Shown here one piece after another: positions 28,345 to 37,076 of a stretch of 64,000 bases of DNA; position 1 is the stretch's first letter, and each line of letters begins with the position of its first letter. The DNA is from Saprospiraceae bacterium (lineage in GTDB: Bacteria > Bacteroidota > Bacteroidia > Chitinophagales > Saprospiraceae), in the NCBI GenBank assembly GCA_016706365.1, contig JADJJU010000006.1:62001-126000 (forward strand). Direction: 5' to 3'. The notes below the pieces were generated by a model. The model worked only from the letters and a program-made list of their open reading frames with translations. It was not told the origin of the DNA and ran no database searches. The position numbers and the translations under genes were made by a program.

Positions 28345-30057
28345 TTATTTGTCCACGACAAATTTGACAGGGGTATTATCATTTACCTGAATCATGTAGA
28401 CCCCAGTTTTCAACTGGTTAACATTAAGTTTTTCTACTTCTACAGCTTGTTGTACTTCCTGATTGAAAACAACCTGGCCTAACATATTGTATACAGTAAA
28501 TTCAACTTTTTCACCAACCATGGAACCCATTTTGATATTTAAATCAGAAGCAACAGGATTAGGGAAAACAACGATAGGTACATTGATTTCACTTTCATTA
28601 TTTCTACTGCTAATATTATCATTGGTTAATGGCAATCCGGTGCTTACTGTTACGTTGCTAAAGTTTACCGTTCCGGAAGAAGCTAATTGTGAGTATAGAT
28701 AAATACCAACATTTAAGCTGCTTGACATCGTTACAGTTCGTTGATCAACCTGAGTCCAGGTAGTTCCGTTAGCAGACACATAAGATGTGAATACATTTCC
28801 ATTTCTCGCAAGACGAACCCATGTGTGTTTTGGAGCTGCAGCATTTTTAATTGTATGAGCAGCATTTGCAACAGTACGAGCCTCAACTGTTGCTCTTGAA
28901 CCTAATTGAGTTGACAAACCAACTTTAAGCGCACCTGAAGTCAAGCCATCTCTGAACTGAACACCACCATAAGCCCAATTGGTAAATGAATTTATTTTTG
29001 CAGTGATGTAACCATTTCCTGAAAGCGTCTGATGAATGAAACTCAATTTATCAGCTGTGCTGGATCCAACACCAGTTGCCGATGCAGTAATTGAGCCATT
29101 ACACTCTACCTGAGATGTCATTACTGATCCATTGATTGCAGTTGCAGTCCATGGTGCCTGAATAGGGAAAGGGCAGGTAACACAAGTAGCATTTAAAGTG
29201 AATGCCCCTGTTCCACTAAAGCCATGCACTAAAACAAAATATTCCGTACCTGTCTGTGCAAAGAAAGTTACCTGTGACTGCAAGCTACAAAAATCATCAT
29301 TTCCCGTAACACAGGTAAATGAACTACAAGAACCGGTGTAAACTGATAACTTGGAATCATAACTTGAACCACATGTATTAAGGGTTACAATATTATTATT
29401 TCCCATAAATGAATACCACACACCAGGAGCTGTATTAGTAGTAACACATGTTCCGGCATTGTCTACAGTAGCATTGACAGTTGTGCCCGCTAATGAATTA
29501 CCACAAGAGATGGTTGCTCTGTTAGCACACAAATCGTTGGCTGGAGCTGGAGGTGGTGGAGGTGGTGGTGGTGGGCCTGAAGGACCACAAGCGCCCGTTA
29601 TAGACATTTGGTAGTTACCGGTATTGGATGAAAAACCAGTAATATAAATGAAATAAGTTGTGCCTGCTACTGAAGTGAAGCTTACAGTGGATCTTAGAGC
29701 TGAAAATGAACATGCTGCATCATCATTTCCTGTAACACATACAAGAGCAGCGCAAGTTCCGGTAAAAACGCCCAATTTAGTATCAAAATTACTGCCTGCA
29801 TTACAGGTAGTAATAGTTACTAAGCCTCCGGTTCCCTGAGTGGTATACCAATGTCCGCCAGCGCTATTTAGAGTAGTGACACAGGTAGGTACTGCCTGGG
29901 ATGTCAAACCAACTGTTGACCCTGATACAGTCTGAGGACAAGTCAGTGAAGTTGCTGTTGCACAGGTCAATCCTTGTGCAAGCAATTGATTGTGGAATGC
30001 GCCTAACAATAGAAGCACAAACGACAATTTGAATAAAGATTTGTAGAATACTTTCAT
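28345..30057 (-). CDS. Secreted T9SS type A protein with two PPC-like repeats
   Basis: This 570-residue paralogue of the gene at 25525 shares the signal peptide, the same Cys-rich repeats (GVWYSFMGNN, SYDSKLSVYTGSC, CVTGNDDFC), a Pro-rich linker (nine consecutive P), the beta-sandwich (TAKINSFTNWAYGGVQFRDG, RLARNGNVFTSYVSANG), and the T9SS type A tail (VFPNPVASDLNIKMG...GVYMIQVNDNTPVKFVVDK). It has two repeats where the neighbour has three. Tandem duplication with repeat gain or loss is the simple explanation. Surface display by T9SS is expected. Confidence 0.88.
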   Translation of the reverse strand: MKVFYKSLFKLSFVLLLLGAFHNQLLAQGLTCATATSLTCPQTVSGSTVGLTSQAVPTCVTTLNSAGGHWYTTQGTGGLVTITTCNAGSNFDTKLGVFTGTCAALVCVTGNDDAACSFSALRSTVSFTSVAGTTYFIYITGFSSNTGNYQMSITGACGPSGPPPPPPPPPAPANDLCANRATISCGNSLAGTTVNATVDNAGTCVTTNTAPGVWYSFMGNNNIVTLNTCGSSYDSKLSVYTGSCSSFTCVTGNDDFCSLQSQVTFFAQTGTEYFVLVHGFSGTGAFTLNATCVTCPFPIQAPWTATAINGSVMTSQVECNGSITASATGVGSSTADKLSFIHQTLSGNGYITAKINSFTNWAYGGVQFRDGLTSGALKVGLSTQLGSRATVEARTVANAAHTIKNAAAPKHTWVRLARNGNVFTSYVSANGTTWTQVDQRTVTMSSSLNVGIYLYSQLASSGTVNFSNVTVSTGLPLTNDNISSRNNESEINVPIVVFPNPVASDLNIKMGSMVGEKVEFTVYNMLGQVVFNQEVQQAVEVEKLNVNQLKTGVYMIQVNDNTPVKFVVDK

Positions 30058-30595
30058 AACTTCATTTTGATGATTTAAAGAGAGAATTGTTTGATAGTGT
30101 TAAAAGTATGTTAAAATATTCTTATTTGCATTCTCACCTGAGTAAAGTCCATTATATATTTATTCACGTAATATGTAAATAATTGATAAACTGTGTACAA
30201 TATTTTATTTTTGATAAAAAACAAAAATAATGACTTCTTATATGAGTAGCATAGAAATTGCCTTTTGCAATGCTTATAGTGTATATTTATCTTGATTATG
30301 GGATTGTACAAACGCACAATCTTTATAGCAGTGATTTTAATGTTTTTTTGAATTATCCTTATAATGAAAATCCGGGTACGAAATAATCAAATCCCATTTG
30401 AGTTACTTACTTCATTTTAAGTTGATGGACATTTTATTACTTGAAAACTTGATTCGTTGCCTATTAAAGGGTCTCATTGTCTCAGTAGAATAGCTTTTAA
30501 TCAGTGAGTGGTATTTCTCAATGGTCTTACAACTAGCAATTCTAAGCTATGTCTCATAAAAATTATCTACTTTTGCCGACCTAAAATTGGAAACA
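30058..30595. other. Intergenic region before lysS, about 530 bp
   Basis: This AT-rich gap between divergent genes has no ORF of coding character: a 68-residue minus-strand frame at 30111-30317 has an atypical composition (many K, Y, F, I). Apart from the -7 box before lysS, nothing else is recognised. Confidence 0.5.
30568..30575 (+). promoter_or_regulatory. -7 box of the lysS promoter
   Basis: TACTTTTG is a complete TAnnTTTG match, 20 bases before the ATG at 30596, which implies a very short leader. No -33 element is obvious at the expected distance. Confidence 0.5.
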
Positions 30596-32125
30596 ATGGA
30601 GCTCAATGACCAGGAACTGGCAAGAATCGATGCCTTACAACATTTAAAAAATTTAAATATTGACCCTTATCCGGCAGCACTTTTCCCTGTTGATAAGTTA
30701 GCCATGGAGGTCAAATCTGAATGGAGTGATGATCCTGAACAAATGCAGGATATCACGCTGGCTGGCCGGCTAATGATGAAACGGGTGATGGGCAAAGCTT
30801 CTTTTGCAGAGCTCCTGGATTCCAGTGGCAGAATTCAGCTGTACGTGCAGAGAGATGATATCTGTCCGGATGAAGACAAGACCCTCTATAATGATGTATT
30901 CAAAAAACATCTTGATATTGGTGACTTCATTGGAGTCAGAGGTTTTGTATTTCGAACCCAAATGGGAGAGATTACTTTACATATAAAGGAATTGACTGTT
31001 CTTTCAAAATCACTCAGACCGCTTCCCATAGTAAAAACAAAAACTGACAAAGATACTGGTGAGGTGACGACTTATGATGCATTTAGGGATCCGGAACTGA
31101 GATATAGACAACGTTATGTGGATTTGATAGTCAATCCTGAGGTAAAAGAAACATTCCTGAAAAGAACCAAAATGATGAATGCCATCCGGGCTTTTCTAAA
31201 TAATTTGGACGCGCTTGAAGTAGATACTCCCGTATTGCAGCCTATCCCGGGTGGGGCAGCTGCAAGGCCTTTTAACACTCATCACAATGCCCTGGATATT
31301 CCACTATATTTAAGAGTGGCTAATGAATTGTATCTGAAAAGGCTAATAGTAGGCGGCTTCGATTTCGTTTATGAATTTAGCCGCAATTTCAGAAATGAGG
31401 GTATGGACAGAACGCACAATCCTGAATTTACAGTTTTGGAGTTTTACGTGGCTTACAAGGATTATTTCTGGATGATGGAAAAATCTGAACAGATGTTGGA
31501 ACAAGTAGCCATAGCTGTGAACGGAAGCACAGTGGTTACTGTAGGCGAGACAGAAATTGATTTCAAAGCTCCCTATAAAAGAGTGACTATTTTTGAAGCC
31601 ATTCTCGAATACACCGGTATTGATATCAGTGCAATGGACGAGACTGAGCTGAGAGAGGTTTGTAAAAAATTGTATATTCCTGTTGATAATACTATGGGGA
31701 AAGGCAAACTAATAGATGAAATATTCGGAGCTAAAGCGGAGAAAAATTACATCCAGCCTACATTCATAATTGACTATCCGGTAGAAATGAGTCCATTGAC
31801 TAAAAAGCACAGAAGCAAGGAAGGTCTGGTGGAGCGGTTTGAGTTGATGATCAATGGGAAAGAAATTGCAAATGCATATTCTGAATTAAATGATCCTATA
31901 GAACAGAGACAACGATTTGAAGACCAGGTGCAATTAATGGAGAGGGGTGATCATGAAGCAATGTACATTGACTATGACTTCATAAGAGCACTGGAATATG
32001 GTATGCCGCCTACTTCCGGTATTGGTATTGGAATTGACAGGTTAGCTATGCTTTTGACGAATCAGGTCTCCATTCAGGAAGTATTGTTTTTCCCTCAAAT
32101 GAGGCCTGAAAAATTTGACGAGTAA
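30596..32125 (+). CDS. lysS: Lysyl-tRNA synthetase (class II)
   Basis: The protein has an N-terminal OB-fold that binds the anticodon (DITLAGRLMMKRVMGKASFAELLDSSGRIQLYVQ) and a class II catalytic core: motif 1 at VDTPVLQPIPGGAAARPF, motif 2 RNFRNEGMDRTHNPEFT, and motif 3 GIGIGIDRLAM near the C-terminus before EVLFFPQMRPE. Its 509 residues match the family. It charges tRNA-Lys. The ATG at 30596 is preferred to the TTG at 30587 because the -7 box would leave almost no leader for the TTG. Confidence 0.96.
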   Translation: MELNDQELARIDALQHLKNLNIDPYPAALFPVDKLAMEVKSEWSDDPEQMQDITLAGRLMMKRVMGKASFAELLDSSGRIQLYVQRDDICPDEDKTLYNDVFKKHLDIGDFIGVRGFVFRTQMGEITLHIKELTVLSKSLRPLPIVKTKTDKDTGEVTTYDAFRDPELRYRQRYVDLIVNPEVKETFLKRTKMMNAIRAFLNNLDALEVDTPVLQPIPGGAAARPFNTHHNALDIPLYLRVANELYLKRLIVGGFDFVYEFSRNFRNEGMDRTHNPEFTVLEFYVAYKDYFWMMEKSEQMLEQVAIAVNGSTVVTVGETEIDFKAPYKRVTIFEAILEYTGIDISAMDETELREVCKKLYIPVDNTMGKGKLIDEIFGAKAEKNYIQPTFIIDYPVEMSPLTKKHRSKEGLVERFELMINGKEIANAYSELNDPIEQRQRFEDQVQLMERGDHEAMYIDYDFIRALEYGMPPTSGIGIGIDRLAMLLTNQVSIQEVLFFPQMRPEKFDE

Positions 32126-32222
32126 GAAGAAGGAACATTTGAATAAGACTCATCGTTATAATCGAGAATAAATGATGTGATTAGATATCAATCATGCTTT
32201 TTCATTTTTTAAAATTGTGTGT

Positions 32223-33140
32223 ATGTCCATTGAAGTAACAGGACTAACTAAAGAATACGGTGTACAAAAAGCTGTTGATAATATCAGTTTTTCTGCAAAA
32301 AAAGGACAGATCCTGGGTTTTTTAGGACCTAATGGTGCAGGGAAAAGTACAACTATGAAAATGATTACAGCCTATATTCCACCTACAGATGGACATATTG
32401 AGGTGTGTGGAATCGATGTGGTAAATGACTCCCTTGCTTCAGCGGCTAAAATCGGGTATCTGCCTGAGAACAACCCACTTTACCGGGAAATGTATGTAAA
32501 AGAATATCTGCACTTCATTGCAGGACTTCACAAGCTCAAAGATTCATCTGCTAAAGTAGCGGATATGATTAACAGAACAGGACTTCAATCAGAGCAGCAT
32601 AAGAAAATTGAACAACTTTCAAAAGGTTATCGCCAGAGGGTAGGTCTTGCTCAGGCAATGATTCATGACCCGGAAGTGTTGATTTTGGATGAACCAACCT
32701 CTGGTCTCGATCCAAATCAACTTGTTGAAATTCGGGCGCTGATCAAGAATCTGGGTAAAGAAAAAACTGTGGTACTCTCCACACATATCATGCAGGAAGT
32801 GCAAGCACTTTGTGACAGAGTTATTATTATCAACAAAGGCAAAATAGTCGCAGACGATCCGATTGAAAACCTCCAGGATCGAATCTCAGGTGATATTGTA
32901 GTGAATGTAACTTTCAATAAAAAGGTCAATGAACAAAGCCTTTATAAAATTAGCGGCGTGAGAAAGGTTAGAGATTCAGCAAATGCCCATTCTTATCAAA
33001 TTTCAAGCTCTCAGCAAGAAGACATCCGGCTCTTTTTATTTCAATTCGCTGTCGATCAACAATTAGTAATTCTGGAAATGACCCGGGAACAAATCAGTGT
33101 TGAACACATTTTTCAACAGCTCACCCTTAATCAGAATTAA
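32223..33140 (+). CDS. gldA: GldA-like ABC transporter ATP-binding protein
   Basis: The 305-residue protein is a complete ABC ATPase: Walker A GPNGAGKST (35-43), signature LSKGYRQR (132-139), Walker B VLILDEPTSGLDP, and the H-loop STHIMQEV. The family-specific N-terminus MSIEVTGLTKEYG, the ENNPLYREMYVKEYLHFIA segment and the C-terminal extension match GldA, the ATPase of the GldAFG transporter linked to gliding and T9SS in Bacteroidota. gldF and gldG are not in this window, and a generic drug/Na+ ATPase is a possible alternative. The start is the ATG at 32223 and not the GTG six bases earlier. Confidence 0.78.
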   Translation: MSIEVTGLTKEYGVQKAVDNISFSAKKGQILGFLGPNGAGKSTTMKMITAYIPPTDGHIEVCGIDVVNDSLASAAKIGYLPENNPLYREMYVKEYLHFIAGLHKLKDSSAKVADMINRTGLQSEQHKKIEQLSKGYRQRVGLAQAMIHDPEVLILDEPTSGLDPNQLVEIRALIKNLGKEKTVVLSTHIMQEVQALCDRVIIINKGKIVADDPIENLQDRISGDIVVNVTFNKKVNEQSLYKISGVRKVRDSANAHSYQISSSQQEDIRLFLFQFAVDQQLVILEMTREQISVEHIFQQLTLNQN

Positions 33141-33358
33141 GTTCTATTGCTTTGATCTCTGCCAAATTGGTAATCACTGTAGAAGATTGTTCCTTTCGGA
33201 AATTTTTTCATCATCAGTGTAGACAAGATGAAATTAACCTGATTATAGCCCAACGAGATATTAAATTTTTCTCTAATTAATAAATCTATGATAGAAAAAT
33301 CAATTTATAAGGGCAACGTTATACAAAGTGGGCGTATCTTAGTGTTGAATAACATACA

Positions 33359-33895
33359 GTGTCAGAAAAAGAAATTGTTATCGGCTGCATAAATGGGGAG
33401 CTACGAGCTCAACGTATCCTTTTCGACAAATTTGCCGGAAAGATGATGACGGTATGTCGCAGATATGCCGGTCAAGGCTCTGATGCAGAAGATTTTTTTC
33501 AGGAAAGTTTTATTAGGGTGTTCCAGAATCTTCATCAATTTCAATTTCATGGGTCTTTGGAAGGATGGATCAGAAGAGTAGTGGTTCATGCCTGTATCCG
33601 GCAATTGAGCAAGAGAAAACTAACATATAGTTTAGATTCTGATAATATGCACTTTGAACCTGAAGTGGATAATCTGGCATTGTCATCACTCTCTGAAGAA
33701 GAAATTATAAACTGGATCAACATGATGCCAATGGGGTACAAAACTGTATTCAACCTTGTGGTATTTGATGGATTTAGTCATAAAGAGGTTTCATCTATGA
33801 TGAGTATTGATGAAGCTACATCCAGGTCACAGCTCCTGAAAGGTAGAAAATGGTTACAAAAACGAGTAGTTAACGCGCAAAAAGTAAAGATATGA
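33359..33895 (+). CDS. ECF-type RNA polymerase sigma factor
   Basis: The 178-residue protein has sigma-70 region 2 (RRYAGQGSDAEDFFQESFIRVFQNLHQF) with the aromatic-rich core-binding helix, and region 4 (YKTVFNLVVFDGFSHKEVSSMMSIDEATSRSQLLKGRKWLQKR) with the helix-turn-helix. It starts at a GTG (33359). Its stop overlaps the next gene's ATG (ATGA), so the two are translationally coupled, as for an ECF sigma factor and its membrane partner. It probably controls a small set of envelope genes. Confidence 0.92.
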   Translation: MSEKEIVIGCINGELRAQRILFDKFAGKMMTVCRRYAGQGSDAEDFFQESFIRVFQNLHQFQFHGSLEGWIRRVVVHACIRQLSKRKLTYSLDSDNMHFEPEVDNLALSSLSEEEIINWINMMPMGYKTVFNLVVFDGFSHKEVSSMMSIDEATSRSQLLKGRKWLQKRVVNAQKVKI

Positions 33896-35301
33896 GTGCC
33901 AATGATTGGGAAAAATCATGGAAAAGTCAGCTAGATAAATATGATTCGCCGGTTGACAGCAGCCTTTTTGAGGCTATTACGACTAAGGCTGCTGTGAAAT
34001 CAGGAAGTTCATATCTATTTGGATGGATCGGATTAGGTTTCGTTGTTTTAAGTTCAGCCTTGATCATTGCCGGATTTAATAGTAAATCAAGCCAGGTCAA
34101 TAGTAGAGTTGAGAATCGGTCTGAGATTTTACATGCCTCCATTTCTGATAATAAATCAGCTTTGGAGTTATTAAATTCCAGTTCCCACATCTCTGATAGT
34201 GCGTTTGAAATGAACAATTCAGGAAAATACGTTACAACTACTTCATCTTTGGTTAAGAATGATATTTTAAAGTCTAAGGAGAATTTTGCCTCCGTAAACA
34301 ATGTTTCAGATTCAAAGAATTCTTCTGTATTATCTGCGAATAAGAGCGTATCTGTTAAGGAAATTTCTGCCATTACATCAGCAGAAAAAGAAACTATCGG
34401 AAATGTAACTGTGGAATCTGGTAATAAGAGTGCTATTGGTACTACAGAAGAGAAAGAATTAAGTTTTGAAGAATCAAATGTCAGATTCCATGCAGCTGCT
34501 CCATTGTCAGTTTTATTTCCTGTTAAATCAAAATCAAAAGCTGGATTAGTTGGCATGCCTGATCCTCAAAGTTGTTACAGTTTTAATGATGCTCAGGGCA
34601 GAAGTTCATTTTATGTAGATGCTTATGTAGGTGCAGGTAATAGTATCAGGTCTCTTTCAGCTATTGAAAATCAGGATAATTATATGCATGTACGTGATTC
34701 TCTGGAAAAGAGCTGGTACAATTCTGCAGCAGGTGCAAGGATTGGTTTTATACTTGCTTCAGGACTTGCCATTGAAACCGGAGCTGAATACCAGGTGCAC
34801 AATGAAATTTTTGAATATAAAAATGAGAGTGAAGTTAGAATTACATACAAGTATCATTATGATCAGTTTGGTACTGTTACCAGAATTGACACGATTACTG
34901 AGATTGGTGCACGGACGCTGCGGACACACAACAAGTATCAGCAAATAACCATTCCTTTAAGATTGGGATATACCATGGAAAAAGGAAGATGGATGCTGGG
35001 AGCCCGTCTGGGAGTAGGATTGCATATCTGGAATCATCAGCATGGGGTAATATTGGACAATACCTATCAAGCATATAAAATCGAAGAAGATCCGGCAGGC
35101 TATTTCAATAAAAACTGGGGAATGCAATACAATGCCTCTGTCCAGATTGGATATAGAATATTACCCCAAACATTCCTGATGATTGAACCTGTATGGAATT
35201 CTCAGTCAAGTGGAATTACAAAAAGGCCTTATACTATAGAGCAAAAGTACCAAACACTTCGGGTAAATGTAGGTGTTCGCTATGTCCCTGGCAGCTATTA
35301 A
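33892..35301 (+). CDS. Membrane-anchored protein with outer-membrane barrel-like domain, coupled to the sigma factor
   Basis: The 469-residue protein begins with a short hydrophilic segment (MSANDWEKSWKSQLDKYDSPVDSSLFEAI) like the cytoplasmic N-terminus of an anti-sigma factor, then one membrane helix (about 43-61), a long low-complexity linker rich in S, N, K and V (about 65-200), and a C-terminal region of about 240 residues with beta-barrel character (AGARIGFILASGLAIETGAEYQ, IPLRLGYTMEKGRWMLGARLGVG, NVGVRYVPG). It overlaps the sigma gene by 4 bases. The layout suggests an anti-sigma or signal sensor; this is inferred from context and topology. Confidence 0.75.
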   Translation: MSANDWEKSWKSQLDKYDSPVDSSLFEAITTKAAVKSGSSYLFGWIGLGFVVLSSALIIAGFNSKSSQVNSRVENRSEILHASISDNKSALELLNSSSHISDSAFEMNNSGKYVTTTSSLVKNDILKSKENFASVNNVSDSKNSSVLSANKSVSVKEISAITSAEKETIGNVTVESGNKSAIGTTEEKELSFEESNVRFHAAAPLSVLFPVKSKSKAGLVGMPDPQSCYSFNDAQGRSSFYVDAYVGAGNSIRSLSAIENQDNYMHVRDSLEKSWYNSAAGARIGFILASGLAIETGAEYQVHNEIFEYKNESEVRITYKYHYDQFGTVTRIDTITEIGARTLRTHNKYQQITIPLRLGYTMEKGRWMLGARLGVGLHIWNHQHGVILDNTYQAYKIEEDPAGYFNKNWGMQYNASVQIGYRILPQTFLMIEPVWNSQSSGITKRPYTIEQKYQTLRVNVGVRYVPGSY

Positions 35302-35560
35302 AAGCAGGCATTCGTGCTGTAGAAATATCCAAAGACCATATTCTAAATGCTGGGGGGAAGTACCGCTGTTCATGAATTCAGATAGACCTTACCCAGATTT
35401 AGCTTGATTTGCTTTAAAATTCTTTATAGCGGGGAAAATCCTCTTTTATCACTTCATTAAATAAGTTTAATGACTATTCTCTCAGGCAACAAAAAATCCT
35501 GCTGTTGTATCTATTAGCTAAATACCCAATGACATTTATCTCAGTAATATCAGCAATCAG

Positions 35561-36049
35561 ATGAGGAGCAGAAGTTATAATCAGTTGTTAATGTTAATTT
35601 CAGGATTTCTGATCTTAAGTTCCTGTAAGAAAGACATAGATATTTTTACGCCAGCGGCGGTCCTGGAAAATGTTGAATTAGGCTCAGAATATATGGTGCT
35701 AATGGTAGAAGGCAAGCAGTTACTTGCTAGCCATTTTGATATTAAAACCGGAGTAAATGGCTTACTGCAGTTGAATGCTGAATTTCAAAGTGATACTGCT
35801 CAAAATGAATCTATTATTATTAACTTCAATATTCCCAGTAATGGGGTAGGTTCTTATTCTCTCATGGGTATTCCATTTGAGCTTAACTATAAAGGCAAAA
35901 CAATATTAGGCTGGGAACTTTCTGTCACAATTACTGAATATGGGTCCAATTCTATGGACAAAATTAAAGGAACTATGACAGGTACCATAAATGTTGCCGG
36001 TACTGGTGTTATTCCCTTGATACTCAATTTTTCAGCTAAGCGAACATAG
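35561..36049 (+). CDS. Lipoprotein of unknown function
   Basis: The 162-residue protein has a signal with lipobox ILSSC followed by KKD, then a single beta-rich domain (VLENVELGSEYMVLMVEGKQLLASHF, KGTMTGTINVAGTGVIPLILNFSAKR). No family is recognised. It is an isolated gene with a strong terminator downstream. Confidence 0.7.
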   Translation: MRSRSYNQLLMLISGFLILSSCKKDIDIFTPAAVLENVELGSEYMVLMVEGKQLLASHFDIKTGVNGLLQLNAEFQSDTAQNESIIINFNIPSNGVGSYSLMGIPFELNYKGKTILGWELSVTITEYGSNSMDKIKGTMTGTINVAGTGVIPLILNFSAKRT

Positions 36050-36101
36050 GCTAAATAAAGATTTTCATTCTTCAATTTTTTGGAATTTTCAGTTAGATAT
36101 G

Positions 36102-36137
36102 GATCCCGTCGGCAACAGTGCTCTCGGGATCTTTTTT
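36102..36137 (+). terminator. Intrinsic terminator of the lipoprotein gene
   Basis: A 7-base GATCCCG / CGGGATC stem with a 16-base loop is followed directly by six T, 52 bases past the lipoprotein stop. Confidence 0.75.
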
Positions 36138-36149
36138 ATTGAAAAAACG

Positions 36150-36157
36150 TATATTTG
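36150..36157 (+). promoter_or_regulatory. -7 box upstream of the 192-residue membrane protein gene
   Basis: TATATTTG fits TAnnTTTG and lies 24 bases before the ATG at 36182, just downstream of the preceding terminator. No -33 box was found. Confidence 0.45.
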
Positions 36158-36181
36158 GAAAATTGAATAAAATTTGTCAAT

Positions 36182-36760
36182 ATGTTCAAAGCCAAATTAA
36201 TAGCAAATCCCTCTTTTGTTTTCTTCAGGAAGCATGCACAACTGCTTCATTTCATCGCTATTACATTTAATGTCACAATAATCAATGTATTGTTGAAGGA
36301 AGGGATAGCTTATTGGGTATTGATTTTAGCGATTCCTGCATATTTAATTACTTTCTATGCAATGTATTTAATAGGTAGGAAAGTTATGAATGCTATGCAG
36401 GATCGTCGCCTGGAGCTTGATTTTAATTCAATCAGGATTGTCAATAAAGGAGGTGTTACAGATTTTGAAATTGCTGCTTCTTCTATTGAAACTGTCAATC
36501 TGCAAAAGGAGTACAAATATGCAGGCAGTTTTGGAAAGGAATTGCTCAAGCAGATCAGGGGTGATGCCAATTACCATTTTATTCAGGTAAATTCAGGAGG
36601 ACAATGGTTTACTATGAGGTTTATGCTGGATTCACTTTATATGGAGTACAAAATCAATGAAGTAATTCAGTACTGGATTTCATTGGGCATTCCAATTGCA
36701 TATACCAAAGATCCAGTAAATAGTTCAGTCGTAACATCTAAGTTGGAAGTTGTCAAATAA
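36182..36760 (+). CDS. Two-helix membrane protein of unknown function
   Basis: The 192-residue protein has two adjacent membrane helices (about 23-42 and 46-66), then a soluble C-terminal domain (about 75-190) with alternating strands, LDFNSIRIVNKGGVTDFEIAASSIETVNLQ and YHFIQVNSGGQWFTMRFML. The pattern resembles bacterial PH-like domains that follow paired helices, but the similarity is weak. It is a single gene with its own -7 box. Confidence 0.65.
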   Translation: MFKAKLIANPSFVFFRKHAQLLHFIAITFNVTIINVLLKEGIAYWVLILAIPAYLITFYAMYLIGRKVMNAMQDRRLELDFNSIRIVNKGGVTDFEIAASSIETVNLQKEYKYAGSFGKELLKQIRGDANYHFIQVNSGGQWFTMRFMLDSLYMEYKINEVIQYWISLGIPIAYTKDPVNSSVVTSKLEVVK

Positions 36761-37076
36761 CTTTTGATACATGTCGCATCGGCCTATCTTTGATTATTGA
36801 ATTCATTCTAGATCTCATTCAATTTGATAAAGCAGCTTAGAGCGCAAATCGTACCTGATTTTTTATTTGTAGAGCCTTGAACGCTCTGTTCATTGTTATT
36901 TTTTCGAATGTGCTGCTAATTATCTTGCTAAACTGGTACAATCTGTTTTTTCCTGATCCAATTAATCAAATGGTAAATTGTCTACGTATTACTATATAGG
37001 GGACCTTAGAGATATTGTCCCTAAGTCAACCAAACCAAAACCGGGAATCCGGGTTAAATAATTAAAATGTATTATC
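36761..37076. other. Intergenic region, 316 bp
   Basis: No coding frame or RNA gene is seen. A weak inverted repeat AGAGC / GCTCT (36871-36887) has no T-run and is not called. Confidence 0.4.

Noticed and set aside
30111..30317. 68-residue minus-strand ORF
   Set aside because: Composition is K/Y/F/I-rich like AT-rich intergenic DNA, no start context or domain, and it lies in the region upstream of two divergent genes.
32223..33140. gldA as part of a gliding operon
   Set aside because: No gldF or gldG lies beside it, so the operon cannot be claimed from this window.
33927..34556. 209-residue minus-strand ORF opposite the barrel protein
   Set aside because: It is the complement of the Ser/Asn-rich linker coding region and has no domain or start signal of its own.
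36871..36887. Hairpin AGAGC/GCTCT as terminator
   Set aside because: Stem is only 5 bases and no T-run follows.
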